A stretch of 64,000 nucleotides of DNA from positions 620,001-684,000 of the forward strand of contig JAETXT010000014.1 of the NCBI GenBank assembly GCA_019188255.1. Reading direction: 5' to 3'. Position 1 is the first letter of the stretch. The number at the start of each line of letters is the position of its first letter. This DNA is from Verticillium longisporum. Lineage: Eukaryota > Ascomycota > Sordariomycetes > Glomerellales > Plectosphaerellaceae. This document shows, piece after piece, positions 35,301 through 46,957 of the stretch. A program made the position numbers and the translations under genes. Under the pieces are notes generated by a model. That model searched no databases. It had not been told where the DNA came from and saw only the letters and a list, made by a program, of their open reading frames with translations.

Positions 35301-36826
35301 ACACCTTCCATGACACGCGCGCCAGAGAGGATGAAAGGGTCCATCTTCTTGACGTCTTCGTGGTTCTCAATGGCGGCAAATACGTCAGCAGCCGCCTTCT
35401 TCTTGATAATGTCGGACTCTCCGGTCGCCTGAGATTCGTCGCATTTGACATTGAAGCCTTCAATGAGTAGGCCATCAACTGGAACCAAGTCACCTGGTTC
35501 CAGGTGAACGACGTCGCCCACCAGAATATCGTATACGGAGATTTCCATAATCTTTCCGGAGCGAACAACCTTGACATCGCGGTCTTGCTTCTTCTTGTTG
35601 AGCTTGGCAAACTGTCGCTCCTTGGAATAGTCGTTCAAGGACCCAACAACGACAACGATGACAATGGCAGCCACAATGGCCACGCCCTCCACCCACTCCA
35701 CCCTGGACTCGCCCTCTTTGTGTTCACCACCTACCGATTGGTAAATGCCGATGGCAAGGGAGACGACAGCAGCAGCAGTCAGAAGCATCAGAACCTTGTC
35801 TTGGTATGTGATCCACATGAGCTGCAAGAGACTCTTGCCCTTCTTCTCCGGAAGGCGGTTGTCCTTGAAAACTCGCTTCCTGTCGACAAAGCTGCCGTCC
35901 CCGCCCGCTGCGGGATGAGGACGCGCAGGGGCCGCAGAAACATCCTCCTTGTGACTGCCATCTGACTTGAGTGCCAGGTGGCTCGTGGCCTGCTCATACG
36001 TGACGTGCTGAGGAACAGTGTTCTCTTCGATACTGAGGCCTGCTTTCCGATCGCTCTGGACACCCTTTTCAAGGCCGGCCAAGCCTCCAATTTTGTAGAA
36101 GGCGGCCAGGCTCTTGGGGTTGAGAAGCTTATTCAGTTGACCAGGACTGAACGCAAAGGGGTTGTTGTCGACTTGGAAATCGCCCTCCTTCCCTTGGTCT
36201 GGCTGCAGCGCAGTGTCGTCTTTCATCAGCTTGTCGTTGGAGAGGTGGTGGCTGTGGAAGCCAGTCTTTTCGGCGTTCGAGCCCGACACGGCGAGAGTAT
36301 CGCCTTGCGAGGAGACGAAAGACCGAGAGGTATCCACGTCGTCGTCGACCGAGTTTTGTCGTGAACGGGCGGTCGTCGGCACGGAGAGAAAGGCGCGATC
36401 GTTGCCTCTGGCAGTGATGGGGCTCGAAACGTTGTGTGGGCTCCGAGGCCGGCTATCTCTGCTGTCGAAGGAGGTCTCGGCGCGGAGCTCGGGGCGGGCA
36501 TGGGGGTCCTGGGCGGCGAGCATGTTCTGCGAAGCGATCCATTGCGCAGCGGCCGGGTCGACAACGGTGGAAGGACTGATAGCATCTTCTTGAGGGGAGG
36601 TGGGACTGGCACCAAGATTCGCTCGCGCGTCGTGAGGCACATCGGGAGTCGAGGTCGCGGCCGTGGTGTCAATGGTAATGGTTGGTCTGTACACCCGTTA
36701 GTAGGCTAGCACTACGTACGGCGTGACGGCCACAGCTGAGGGTTGACAAGTCTCTTGTCACACATACGCGCGAGGTCTGCGCTGAGCAGGAGCAGGGTCG
36801 TCCTGCGCGTCGCGATTGGGGTCCAT
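32387..36826 (-). CDS. PMC1: Ca2+-transporting P-type ATPase (PMC1/PMCA family) with altered hinge motif
   Basis: Exons 36826-36768, 36686-33288 and 33230-32387 encode about 1433 aa. Exon 1 (MDPNRDAQDDPAPAQRRPR) supplies the ATG; the long middle frame has none at its start, and the 81-nt intron has a CTACTAAC branch site. The layout is that of P2B pumps, which move cytosolic Ca2+ into the vacuole or out of the cell: a long N-terminal tail, TGES (about 440), PEGLPLAVTLALAFATRRM, the phosphorylation motif CSDKTGTLTQNKM (Asp about 621), KGASEIV, MVTGDNKITAQAIA, and ion-site helix LLWVNLIMDTLAALALATDPP. The C-terminal tail is basic and Ser/Arg-rich, suitable for calmodulin or phosphorylation control. 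The hinge motif, normally TGDGTNDAPAL, reads TGEDTNVAPAL (about 952-960), and the following helix has lost several usual acidic residues (TVGAKVASAVILMDSNF). Transport may be altered. Confidence 0.93.
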
Positions 36827-37311
36827 GATGGCAGTGTATCAGTGTTGGACGAGTGCGAGGCGTGCGCTGTGATCGAGTTCGAAAAGGAGCAATACAAGAT
36901 ATATCGGAGAAGTAAAAGTAAAGAATGCTGTTGTGAGGTTCAGAATGGCATGGAACGAGGCAGCGAGGGGTGCTCAAGTCCCATGGAGGATGGTGAATAA
37001 GGGTCCGCAGAAGTTGGCGAGAGGCATGAACGGTACCGAGCTGCTTCTGCTCTGCTGATTATGATTGTGAGAAGGAGTGTGATGAAGTGAAGTAAAGTAG
37101 AGTAAAGCGGTGCAGGGCGGTTGTCGAAGGCACACGCGCACAAACACCGATCTAGCCAACAGGGGCGGCGGGCCAAGGGAGGGGTTTATGGATTCGATGT
37201 CAAGAGGAGAAAGCAGCAGAAGGAGAAAAACATGACATCGAACACAAATGCCGAGAATAGCAAGCAGCGGAAGTTTGCTTCCTGCGACATGCATTATTTT
37301 ACCTTTGCCTT

Positions 37312-37460
37312 CACTACCTTAGGTACCTTGCTTGGTAGGTGACCTTGAGGTAAGGTGCGTGGCTACCTGGACCTTGCCTTCTGGAGATACCTACCCAGGT
37401 AGGTACCTACGCTCAGATACCACGCCTTACACATCCAAAGTACCCACCTAGGTACCTTGG
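37312..37460. repeat. Degenerate TACCTAGGTA palindromic repeat cluster
   Basis: It includes CCTTAGGTACCTTGCTTGG, TACCTACCCAGGTAGGTACC and CCACCTAGGTACCTTGG. These are partly self-complementary and match the repeats at 22607 and 37765. Confidence 0.7.
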
Positions 37461-37764
37461 ATACGGCGAGCTTTGAGGCTCCTTGGGCGCGTCTCCCCCA
37501 GTGAGGCAGTGCAACTGCTGAGGCAGGGTCTCTCACTGGCCACGGCTCTCGCAAACGGGGCAAATGGGGGCCACCCGAGGGAAGGGCTAGGGAAGATTCG
37601 AGGAAGGCGCCAGGGGCCCCAGGGGTACAGCAGGAGCTGATGGCACCTCGGCCGTGGAGGCTAGCACTGTTGGGGCGTAGTGGCCGCAGGGGCCTCGGTG
37701 CTTGACATATGCAGGGGCGCGGGTAGATCGCTATTCGGCCACTGACTTCTACACCCCGAGAGCC

Positions 37765-37800
37765 CTACCTAGGTACCTAAGGTGCCGTAGGTACCAAAAT
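37765..37800. repeat. TACCTAGGTACC repeat copy
   Basis: CCTACCTAGGTACCTAAGG followed by GTAGGTACC, the same family as the 37312 cluster. Confidence 0.65.
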
Positions 37801-40240
37801 GCCTTTGTGCTTGGGCAGGCAGGGCCAAAAGGACCTTCTCCAGCGCTGCCTCATGTTTCCCCCTCGTCGCCCGCCAGTCTCACACCACAACCACCCTGCT
37901 CGCGACATCAGTGTTGTCAACCACCGGGCGGGGCATACCATGGCACGGCAAGACAAAGAGATAAATGCACAACATCGAGCGGGCATCATGCCAATCGCCA
38001 GTTGCCCCAGCTACGCGCCGTATCCGCTCCTCTTTCTGACCTTCTCGAGAGGCACGCCGGAATGGGACTGTGGGCGGACGGGGCGGGCATGCGCTCCGTC
38101 TGCTGCTGTTGGTCCTTGGTGCCTCGTGTTCCCGCATGGCTACCGCTGTTTGTTGTGTAAGTATAAATAAGCCTTTCACCTTGGTATCCAGCGAGCAAGC
38201 AAGCAGGGGGGTTCGAGAGTGAGCTACGCAAAATGGTCCCAACACGCAAACATGGCACCCTATGAAGGTCCGAGGCACTGGGCTGGCCCAGCCTGATCAG
38301 GTCAACAATGACATGGTTTGCTCACTTTTTTTTTTTTTTCCAGCCGTCTTGGTTTGCATCAGATGGCCAAGCTTCCTCCCTCTCTCCCTCTCTCCCTCCC
38401 TTCATCTCATTACAATCGCTTTGTTGACAATATCTCCAGGGCCGACAAGTCTCCACCCCGTCCAGAAACAACCAGGACCAGCGAACTTGAACGAACATTG
38501 GCCAACCAAACCGACAAGAGACGCTCATCTCGTTTCTTGGCATGATCTCCGACCCATGCCAAGCTCCACCCCTGGCCCATTCCGCCCGAGCACTGCAAAA
38601 TTGACCGCGGCAGAGAGGGGAGTGAGCGGTTCTTCGGAACTGCCAATCTGACACCAAGATTGGTCAATGGGCATGTGTCTACTCCTCGGGAGCCCTTGGG
38701 AGGACCGACATGAGCTGTCATCAGTCAGGCGTGAAGAAGAAGCAAACCGCGAATCCAGCTCCAATCATGTTCGCTGAGAGCCCCTTCGGACGTAAACTGC
38801 CCAGCACACAAAGAAAAGATGGAGCGAAACAAGACAAGTGCCACACCCCCTTTAGCCCCAAAGGCGGGCGCTTCACACCAAGCGCCTCAAACCGCCCGAC
38901 TCTGGCGCCTGAGCCACTCGCCCTGTCCAAGGGTGACGGGTTGTTTGGTACGAAACGGGACCTCGTCTTCAGCACGGCAAAGCTTCGATGAGTCTGTGCC
39001 TCCCAGCGTTATTCCCGCCCGTCTCAATCTGTCGGATCTGCACTGCATTTTGCCTATCCGCACTTCCATCCTCGTTTGGGGTTGCCTGATTGCGAAACCG
39101 GCCGAGCTCTTGCTCGGTTTGGGTTGCCTCAGTGGGTTGCATCTGTCGTGATATCAATCGTGTTGTCCATCGGCGTCCTTGGAACATGTGTGTCGCATTG
39201 TAGATTTGGTCTTGGAGGCTGAGTAGCTCGACGAAACTCTGCGCGCCCGGAGAAAGACGATCCGAATGGTTTTCGTCGGCATCAGGAGCGTACAAGCTTG
39301 TCGGGCAAACCGAAGAGCAAATGCATAGCCCGTCTGAAATGGGTGGCAACTTGCGTGGCATGTTTCTGGACCTAGAGTTTGGTCCGACAAAGTTGACGAC
39401 CATGGGGCGAGATGATCCCAATCGGGACGATATCATGCGCAACATGCAGAGTGCGCCTCGGGGCTTCGTTGGTGTTGGGGTGCTTCCACTTTGGTAGCGA
39501 CCCTCGTATGCCAAAGGCCCCATGAGCTTGATCCGCGCATAAGGCAAGGGAGAAGCTTGGCTAGGTACTTTCATGACATCCGATATCACATAGGGTCTGT
39601 TATTTTTCTGGTCTCGGACTGTCGTTATGTCATGAGCACCCGTAATTGAGGAGGTATGGATGCTCTCGATCGATCAAGTATCGAAGGCTGATCTCAGGCA
39701 TTGACGTTGGCCTTGTTACAATCGAAGAACCATCAACACTCTCAGGCTGATAGAGCGTTGCTCGTTGTGTCAAGTTATCCGGTGGTCCGCACAGTTAGCT
39801 TACTTCAAGGAGGCCATCGGCAGGATGGACACAGCCCCCTCATTCAATAGTCATATTCAGAACCACATGCGCAACATATTATGCTATTGTCACAAGGCTG
39901 TCGACATTTTCAACTACGCAAGACCCTCGGTTGCATGATCCGCCACCCAATGTGAGTTCATGAAGCGTCATGTGCGGTGCTTCACCACACTCAGTCACAA
40001 GACATGATCAAACGTGACAGTCCTCATGATCGCATGCGAGTGATGCGAGCTGTGACACGGGAGCATGAAAACACTAGTCTGAAGCATTGCCGTCTAACCC
40101 TGACCTGCAAGCTTCATCCAAGAACACAAGAACACACAAAACTTTTTGACCCCTTAGTTGACCATTTTGATAAACCGGAACACCATCCAAACCTCATGTC
40201 CCACGTGGACACACACACCGGAGACTGAGCGGGCAGAAGA

Positions 40241-42968
40241 TCACCTCCGGCCCAGATCAACCTCCCTCACAAGTTCCATCGTGCCCTCACCCTCTCCGGC
40301 GGCGGGGGTCTCGACCCCGAAGAACCCCGCCACAGCCGTCCGCACGACGCCCCGCCAGAAGCCAGCCACGACATGCCCCGTCCTGCCGTCGCCGCTCTGC
40401 TTAAAGTCCGGAAAGGCGTTGACCTCGAGCAGCCAGGCCTCGCCCGCGGCATCGACGAGGAAGTCGAGTCCGTACACCTCGAACGCGCCGGGCAGCGGCT
40501 GAAAGTGCACCGTCATGCCCCGCGCCGCGCCCTCGAAGACGTCGCCCGTCAGCGCTCCGATCTTGTCCCGCACGCGCCGCTCGACCGCGGGCGCGAGCCC
40601 CAGGGCCGCGAGCCGCCGCACCGTCGGCGTCGTCGTGGCGGCTTCGCTGCCGGCCGCCGTCTGGAGGCACGTGTTGGTGAGGTGGGCGTCGAGGTCCTCG
40701 GGCGCCGTCCACGGCGGCGCGTACGGCGCGCCCGCAAAGAGCGCGAGCATGTCGCTGTAGACGTAGACGGACAGGCAGCCGACGGCCAGGACGTACGTGC
40801 GAATGTGGAACTTGCGGCTGTCCGCGTCGAGGAGCAGCGGCGGGTGGATGTACGGCTGGGCGACAAAGTGGCGCAGGTGCGATGTCGTGATGTAGTCACC
40901 GCTGCCGTCGCGGTCGCCGGCATCGGCCACTTCTTCGTCTTCGTCTTCGCCGGCATCGCTGTCGGGCCTGTCGGCCTCCCATCCGTCAAAGATGGCTTGC
41001 AGTTCGTCCTGCGTGCTGAAGAGCCGAATGCCCTGGCCGCGATCGCTCATGCCGGGCTTGAGGATCCACCAGTCCCGCTGCGCCGGGTCTTCCTTTTCTT
41101 CGTTCCGCTCGAGGCTCTCGCGCAGGTCAAAGGCCTCGACGAGGGCGTCGTCGAGAAACTCGGCGTAGTCGAGCTCAAAGTGCTCGCTGCGCTTGACGCC
41201 CGTGGCCAGGGACGAGGACGGGTGCTTGGCGGACCACGTCTCCACCGTCGCGGACAGGTAGTGCTTTCGGATGAGAGCCTTGCGAATCATGTAGCTGTTG
41301 ATGAGCACGGTGGACGAGTGGTCGGCGGCGTACTCAAAGTCAAGCGTCTCGTAGGGTGTAATCTGCAAGAGTTTGGCCGTCGGCGAGGGGACAATGTTCG
41401 CGAGCGACAGGACTTCATCGGCTGACGATGATGGCGTGTGGGGAAGCAGCTTCCAGGATCCCTCGGGCAGGAGTGAGTTCATGGCGTCCAGAATCAGGGG
41501 CTGGACGTATTCGTCGCCGTAATCGACGACGGCGTAGCACTTGGCCGTCTCTGCCTGTTCCGGCTTCTGGGCCTCGGCGGGCCTCAGGGGTAGTTGCTGG
41601 CTGCTCGTCTTAGCCTTCTCCTCCAAGGGAGGCGAACTAGTAAACACAAGCGTAAGACTTTGCTCTATTGTATGGGTTCTGCCGGTTTCTGCGTAGAATA
41701 CAGGCAAGCAAGCGTTGCTTGGTGGGGGGGCTTTTGTCCTCGCTCGACCACAATCATGTCCGTCTGTTGCTCGTCGACCCCGAACCCGGCACTAGAGCTG
41801 ACCCTCCGTATATCTCGCATCTCCAGGTGCCCGCTCCCTGCTCAGAAAATAGGGGGGGGAAAAAGCAAGGCATATGTACTCACAGAACCAGCTCTTTCTC
41901 ATGCAGATGCTCCGCGGCGTGCCAGAAGTTTGCCTTCAAGGCCGTGACGCTGTGACTGTCAGTGGAAGATCCTGGAAAAGAAAAGAAGAAGAAAAAACAT
42001 AAGGGGGAATTGCAGGCGTGAGGCAGACGAGAATTTCCTCACCTTGTGTATCCCTTCTCGACAGCCCAGCCATCGTTGCCCGGCGACGCATCCTCGACGC
42101 TCTTGTAAACGCCGCCAAAGGACGGCGCCCACTTGAAGTGCCTCTGTCTGTGCTTGTGCAGCAGCTCGTCCGCTTTCCTCTCGCCGCCCTGGACCTCGCC
42201 GCCCTGCCCCTCGCGTATCCTCTCCTCCTCGACAACCTCGTCGGCGGCATCGCCGTCGAGCTCCTGGAAGCAGCCCGTGTCGTGCCAGTAGTTCTGCAGC
42301 ACGCCGGTCCACAGCGTCTTGTGGGCCTCGACGCCCTCGACGAGCGGCACGTTGACGCTGTAGAGGTCGACGCTGGCGTCGGTGGGCCAGTCGGCGTACA
42401 GCTTCTCAATGACGCGGACGCCGTGGCGCGCGGCGCCGCCAATGATGACGGGGTCGTGGTTCCGCGAGAAGAAGGCGTAGCTCAGGGCGATGGCCTTTTT
42501 GCCGCAGATGGCGCCCTCCATGGCGCCGCCGAGGGTGCCGCTCCACAAGGCAAAGACGGCCGTCGTGTTGCGGCCGTAGTTGGGCCCGCTGACGACGAGG
42601 TCGACGGGGCCGCGCTCGGCGAAGAAGTGGTGCAGGCCGATCTGGACGCACGAGGCCGGCGTGCCGTCGACGAGGACCCATTCCTTGTCGGCGTCAAAGG
42701 TGCCTGGCGTCGCGGGGTCCGACGTCGTGGGCCGCGTGTGGATGGTGCCCTTGGCGTCATCGCCGTACAGGTTCGGGGACGGCGTGTAATAGACGGGCTT
42801 GACAGACTGGCCGATGATGTGGGCCTTGCCGATCCAGGAACGCTGCGTGTGAGGGAGGCAGACAGAGACGGTGTGGCCCGCCTTCTTGAGCTCGGCAACG
42901 AGGGAGGCGACGTAGGGGGACGAATGTGGCGAGGGGGGACCGTCGTCGTTGGTCACGAGGATATGCAT
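40241..42968 (-). CDS. PBY1: SurE-TTL fusion protein, Pby1 family
   Basis: Exons 42968-42043, 41955-41884 and 41636-40241 (introns 87 and 247 nt) encode about 797 aa. The N-terminal half is a SurE-type phosphatase/nucleotidase: MHILVTNDDGPPSPHS starts at the metal-binding Asp pair, followed by VDGTPASCVQIG, DLVVSGPNYGRN and SGTLGGAMEGA. The second half is a tubulin-tyrosine-ligase-like ATP-grasp domain: YAVVDYGDEYVQP, DWWILKPGMSDRGQGIRLF, FVAQPYIHPPLL, KFHIRTYVLAVG, LTNTCLQ and EAWLLEVNAFPDF. The same order occurs in yeast Pby1, a P-body protein linked to the mRNA decapping machinery. I joined the two long frames because the spliced middle exon (HSVTALKANFWHAAEHLHEKELV) restores a normal SurE C-terminus in frame with the TTL part. 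ATG 42968 is chosen because SurE domains begin at this Met. An acidic insert (DAGEDEDEEVADAG) interrupts the TTL domain. Confidence 0.9.
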
Positions 42969-43906
42969 GGTGTCTGTCTTGTGTCTGCAGATGCAGAAAC
43001 TCAAAATTCAAAAGCCCGAGACTGCAAGCGAGAATGAGATGAGATGATGAGAGATGGAGGTGACGTGAGGGTAAGACAGAGAGGAGGGGTCGTGAAGAAG
43101 ATGGTGGCGGTTGAGCGTTGTGGGTCGAGCGAAGTGGGATGCAATAGTGGGGTTCGTTGATGCTCATCGACGCCCAATCCACGCCATTGCGCTCTTGCCT
43201 CGGAACGGACCGGCCTACTACATTCTCTCTTCTCTTCCTTGGAACAACAGCTGTACAGCTGTAACAATATCGGATCCTTTGATGATCAACAGCCAACGGC
43301 GAACACCCAACACCCACCACCAACACAACACACCTTGGCCCATGACACAACACGTAAAACATCACGTAACGAATGGCCAAGAAATAGGTACAAGCAAGTC
43401 GTATTGAGGGGGAATCATTCTGTCATGCCTTGCCCTGACCTGACAGCGCGAGCCTGCTGCCAACCTACCTGAGGAAAAAAAAAAGTTGCTACCTACGGGG
43501 TTTGGTTCCCCTCCGTCGAAACCCATTCCCATATCTGACATGACTGGCAACAGGGCGTTATAACACTTCGCTCCTTTTCTCCCTTGATGCTATGCCTCTA
43601 GCGGGCCACAGCGGATATCGGTTACCAGTCATCATTTAGAAACAAAAAGAAAAAAAACCAAAGGCCGAAAGAGGGCCCCGCAAACCAAATGCGTCATGTA
43701 GAGAAGTGTACACAAAAACCTCGGACACCGGCGCTGTCTGCTCTTCCAGCCAACAGAAAGAAAGAGTAGGAATATAGACAGCCAGTCATGCCCAGTCAGG
43801 TGAATCATCATCATGATTCGCCATGTGTCGAGGAAAGAGAAGATTACCGGAGTGAAGCAGAAAAAGGCCAAAAACCACAGAGAACAAGTCAGAGCCCAAG
43901 ACACAT
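42969..43906. promoter_or_regulatory. Upstream region of PBY1-like gene and 3' flank of next gene
   Basis: The part near 42969-43250 should contain the PBY1 leader and promoter. The part near 43600-43906 is probably the 3' UTR of the next minus-strand gene; it is AT-richer. No coding frame of interest was found. Confidence 0.45.
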
Positions 43907-45218
43907 CTAGGACCTGGTGCGTTTGGGTGTGGCTGCGTTGAGCTCATCGCTGGCAGGCCTCTTTGTCGTACGCTCTGTGCTGTCAGGTCGGCTCTTGACA
44001 CGACGCCAATCTTCGAAGAGCGTGCGACCCGTCTTTGCTCTGGAGGGTGTCGCATCCTCGCCCTTGGAGAGGAAGCGAGTGGTGCGGCGCGTCCCAGGAG
44101 GCGTGGCAGCGGGGCCGAATCGGGGGGCGGCGGGAGTGGCGGGGCAGGAATCCTCGGCAACTGGCGTCTCGGGCGTCACCTCGACCTTGTCCTCCTCATC
44201 CATGTGATGATCCTCAATGTCAGTGAGCGCTTCCTCATCCTCGGGTGTAACGAGAATCTCGGGAGGCTCAGCGCGCTGGAACAGGCGGCGGGGCTTGATG
44301 GACGACCGAGTGAGGGGACGGCCGAGATGAGCCTCCAGTGCCGCCTCCTCGTCAAGGCCGTCGTCGTTATCGGCGAACTTGCGGAACACCTTCTTGCCAC
44401 GGCTAATTGCACAGTCAGTTACCAGGCTCACAGGGAGGGAAGGAACGAAGGATTACTCACAAGACATAGACCATTCCGTCCTCACGCTGAAGAGCTTCAT
44501 CCACGTGCTGAGCGCCTTCTCCAGGTACCGTCACCTTGCGCTTGCTCCGGCGAAGACGCGGCTCGGGCTGCGCCTCCGTGTTGGAGCCGTAGAAGGGGTT
44601 TTCGACGCTGTTGTCGACCTCAGGCACGCGGTCGTGCGAGTCGGTGAAGATCTGGATATCGTCTTGGACAGCCTCGGCGGTGAAGCTCTCCAGAGACATG
44701 CCCGTGTACTTCTTAGGTGTACGCTTCTTACAGGGTGTCGTCAAAGCGTCATCGTCAACAAACAGGTTGCGGGCCACAGCCTCGATACTCGCGGCCTGCG
44801 TCTCGGTCGGTGCCTTCCTAGGGGTCTTCACAGGCGTGGGCAGCATGCCGGAGCGACGGTGAAAGGCTGCCGTTCGCGATTCGTCCTGCTCCTCCTTGTC
44901 GTGGCCGTGGGTATGAGCAACGCTCCTTGACGATGACGCGCGGTGCACGGCATCGAGAGCAGGAAGGCGCCTCTTCTGAGGCGAAAAGGCGGGCGACATG
45001 ATGGCTGTCGCAGCGACGGCGGATTTCCTGGTCGTGCGAGGTGTGCGGTGAGATGAAGAGGGAGAGGGCGTTCGGTGGGTTGCGCGCTGCGAAGAGATGC
45101 GGGCTGACTTGCGCGGCGAGTAGGGCTCCCAGTGGTCGCTGTAGCCGTGCTTAGGAGTGGGAGGAGTGCGGATGCCTGATGGCTGGGGTGAAGGTGTCGA
45201 GGTTGCAAAGGTCGCCAT
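43907..45218 (-). CDS. Unrecognised S/T-P-rich basic protein, probably nuclear
   Basis: Two exons (45218-44461 and 44402-43907) around a 58-nt intron encode 417 aa. No enzyme domain is visible. The protein is rich in SP and TP sites, many followed by a basic residue (TPPTPKHG, SPRKSAR, TPVKTPRK, TPCKKRTPKKYTG), which fit CDK phosphorylation sites. It has basic clusters usable as nuclear import signals (RLRRSKRK; C-terminal PKRTRS). A central block, KKYTGMSLESFTAEAVQDD followed by VENPFYG, and GMVYVFRGKKVFRKFAD across the splice look the most conserved-like. It is divergent from DUO1 and faces a spacer with MCB/E2F-like elements, so cell-cycle control is plausible. I do not recognise the family; a cell-cycle regulator is only a guess. 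Confidence 0.75.
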
Positions 45219-46107
45219 GGTTGCGGCGTTGACTAGCCTTGGGAGGCAGTCGCGGATGAATGGGCTATTGTTGTTCCTCTGTGGGCGCCGATGTAGGGCC
45301 TTCCTTCCTCGTCAAGTGCACTGTGTGTGCAATGTCCAAGTGGGAGTGCGTTCGATGTCGGTTCTGGTCTCCGGTCACAGTTGTGGAAGGCCTCCGAGTT
45401 TTCCAAGGGATGGCGTCGGCGGGGATCCACGAGCCTCTTCGAGTGGAATCGGTGAGCGCGTATGGGACGTTGATGGATGCAAAACGAACACCAGATGAAT
45501 ATCGATATTGAGAATCCGAGGTGTCGAACACGATGAGCGTAAAGCGGTGGAAACTGAAACTTGTCGGTGTTGTCGAGCGATGTTGAGGTGACAATGATGA
45601 TGGTTTGTGTTGTTGCTGGGTGGTTACGAGGTGGGTTGTGGGAATGGAATGCAGGGTTGGACGAGCGGAACAACATGGCGCCAGGGGGACGTGAGCGGGA
45701 CTTTGACATTGATGGGTGCAGACACACAGACGCAGACAGGTGCGGTGGCTGGTGGATACTCCCAGCCTCCCTCATTAACTCATTAACCAGCCCCATTTCT
45801 CATTAAAATGTAAGCGGGTCCACCCTGCCACCGCGTCGACGCGTGTCATTTTCGCGTTTGGGTTGCAGTGGTCCGTGCACACACTTCCACCAGTGCGCGA
45901 CCCCTCACTAGCCATCCCACCTTCAAACCCCTGACAGTCAGTAAGGTGAGGTAGTCAATCGGTACCTGTCGCAACAAAACAAACAGAACGTCACTGCCAT
46001 CCTTGGGACAAGGTATCTTAGAATTTTGGTCATCGTCCTCGACAATCCTACCATTCCCCGGCTGGCCGTCGACACCTGAGCGAAACTACCCTGAGTTCGA
46101 GGACACC
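45219..46107. promoter_or_regulatory. Divergent promoter with MCB and TTTCGCG elements upstream of DUO1
   Basis: About 890 bases lie between the S/T-P-rich protein gene and DUO1. About 265 bases before the DUO1 ATG there is an ACGCGT (near 45839) and, within 15 bases, TTTTCGCGTTT, which matches E2F/SCB-like TTTCGCG. Such pairs mark G1/S genes in yeasts. Regulation by MBF/SBF is inferred, not shown. Confidence 0.45.
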
Positions 46108-46862
46108 ATGTCAGACCCTCTTGATGATTCGACAACCGACATCTGGGCGTCTCCAGACCAGGACGAGCCCACCGAGCGACCCAAGACCCCTAGGACGCCC
46201 AAGACACCCAAAACGCCAGTGCCCAGGACACCTGCCAACCAAGACACCGACGAATACGATCGAGACGCTGTTTTGCGCAAAGAGTTGGAGGGCGTGCGCA
46301 ACATCAACGCCTCGATCGAAGGCATCATAAGCACGCTCGAGAAGGCTAAGAGCAACATGGGTGTATGTGGCCCCGACCGTCGAGTCAGAAAAATCATTGA
46401 GCTGACGTTCTTCTCTTCTTCCCCCTCCAGACCGTTTCCAACACCGTCGGCAACGCATCAACCCTCCTCAACACCTGGACTCGTATCCTATCACAGACCG
46501 AGCACAACCAGCGCCTCATCCTCAATCCCGAGTGGCGCGGCGCAACACAGGACATGCAGGAGATGGAAGCCGAGGCGCTTCAGAAGCAGCAGGCGGCCGA
46601 ACGCAAGGCGGCCGAAGACGAGCGCAGGAGAGAAGCCGCCCGTCGCAAGCGCGAGGAGGAAGAGGCCGAACGCACGAGGCCGACGATCGGCAGGACACCC
46701 AGCGTGCGAGGTCGCGGTACAGCACGTGTAAGGGTGCGCGGCGCTCGTGGCACCATGCACACCCGCGGCTCCAGTATCTCAGGAACCACAGGGAGCAGGA
46801 TCGGCAGGGGCGCTTCAAGCACAAGTACGCGGGCCGGATCCCGCGGACGGGGCACGACGTAG
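46108..46862 (+). CDS. DUO1: DASH/Dam1 complex subunit Duo1
   Basis: Two exons (46108-46362, 46431-46862) around a 68-nt intron encode 228 aa. The diagnostic region is RKELEGVRNINASIEGIISTLEKAKSNMG joined by splicing to TVSNTVGNASTLLNTWTRI, then LSQTEHNQRLILNPEWRG. This is the conserved Duo1 helical domain and is nearly unmistakable. Before it lies a TP-repeat segment (TPRTPKTPKTPVPRTP). After it come a charged coiled coil (EALQKQQAAERKAAEDERRR) and an Arg/Gly-rich tail. Duo1 is part of the ten-protein DASH ring that couples kinetochores to microtubules in mitosis. The TP sites suggest phosphorylation by a cyclin-dependent kinase. Its 3' end converges with RNH202 only 95 bp away. Confidence 0.94.
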
Positions 46863-46957
46863 CGCTGTGAGAGAAGAGGAAGGCAAGGGAGCTGGGCTTT
46901 GCGCATTTTGTGAATTTGTACGGGATACCCCAAAAGAATCTGTTTCTTCCTGCAGTT

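Larger units (their letters stand above)
36827..40240. other. 3.4-kb gene-poor region with TACCTAGGTA-type repeats
   Basis: The first 300 bases are the upstream region of the Ca2+ ATPase gene. Repeat-like TACCTAGGTAGGTACC sequence occurs at 37312-37460 and 37765-37800. A T11 run lies near 38329. The longest frame (minus strand, 39589 to 38969, 206 codons) has no recognised domain and is not called as a gene. Sequence from 39600 to 40200 is AT-richer and empty. Confidence 0.5.

Noticed and set aside
38205..38225. tRNA B-box-like GGTTCGAGAGT
   Set aside because: No matching A box, acceptor stem or cloverleaf could be drawn around it.
40373..41425. 350-codon plus-strand frame opposite PBY1
   Set aside because: It is an antisense shadow with Arg/Val/Gly-rich low-complexity composition.
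42018..43037. 339-codon plus-strand frame opposite the SurE domain
   Set aside because: It is an antisense shadow; the minus strand encodes an unmistakable SurE domain.
46003..46107. Longer N-terminus for DUO1
   Set aside because: The extension has no ATG, and MSDPLDDSTTDIWASP is the usual Duo1-like start.
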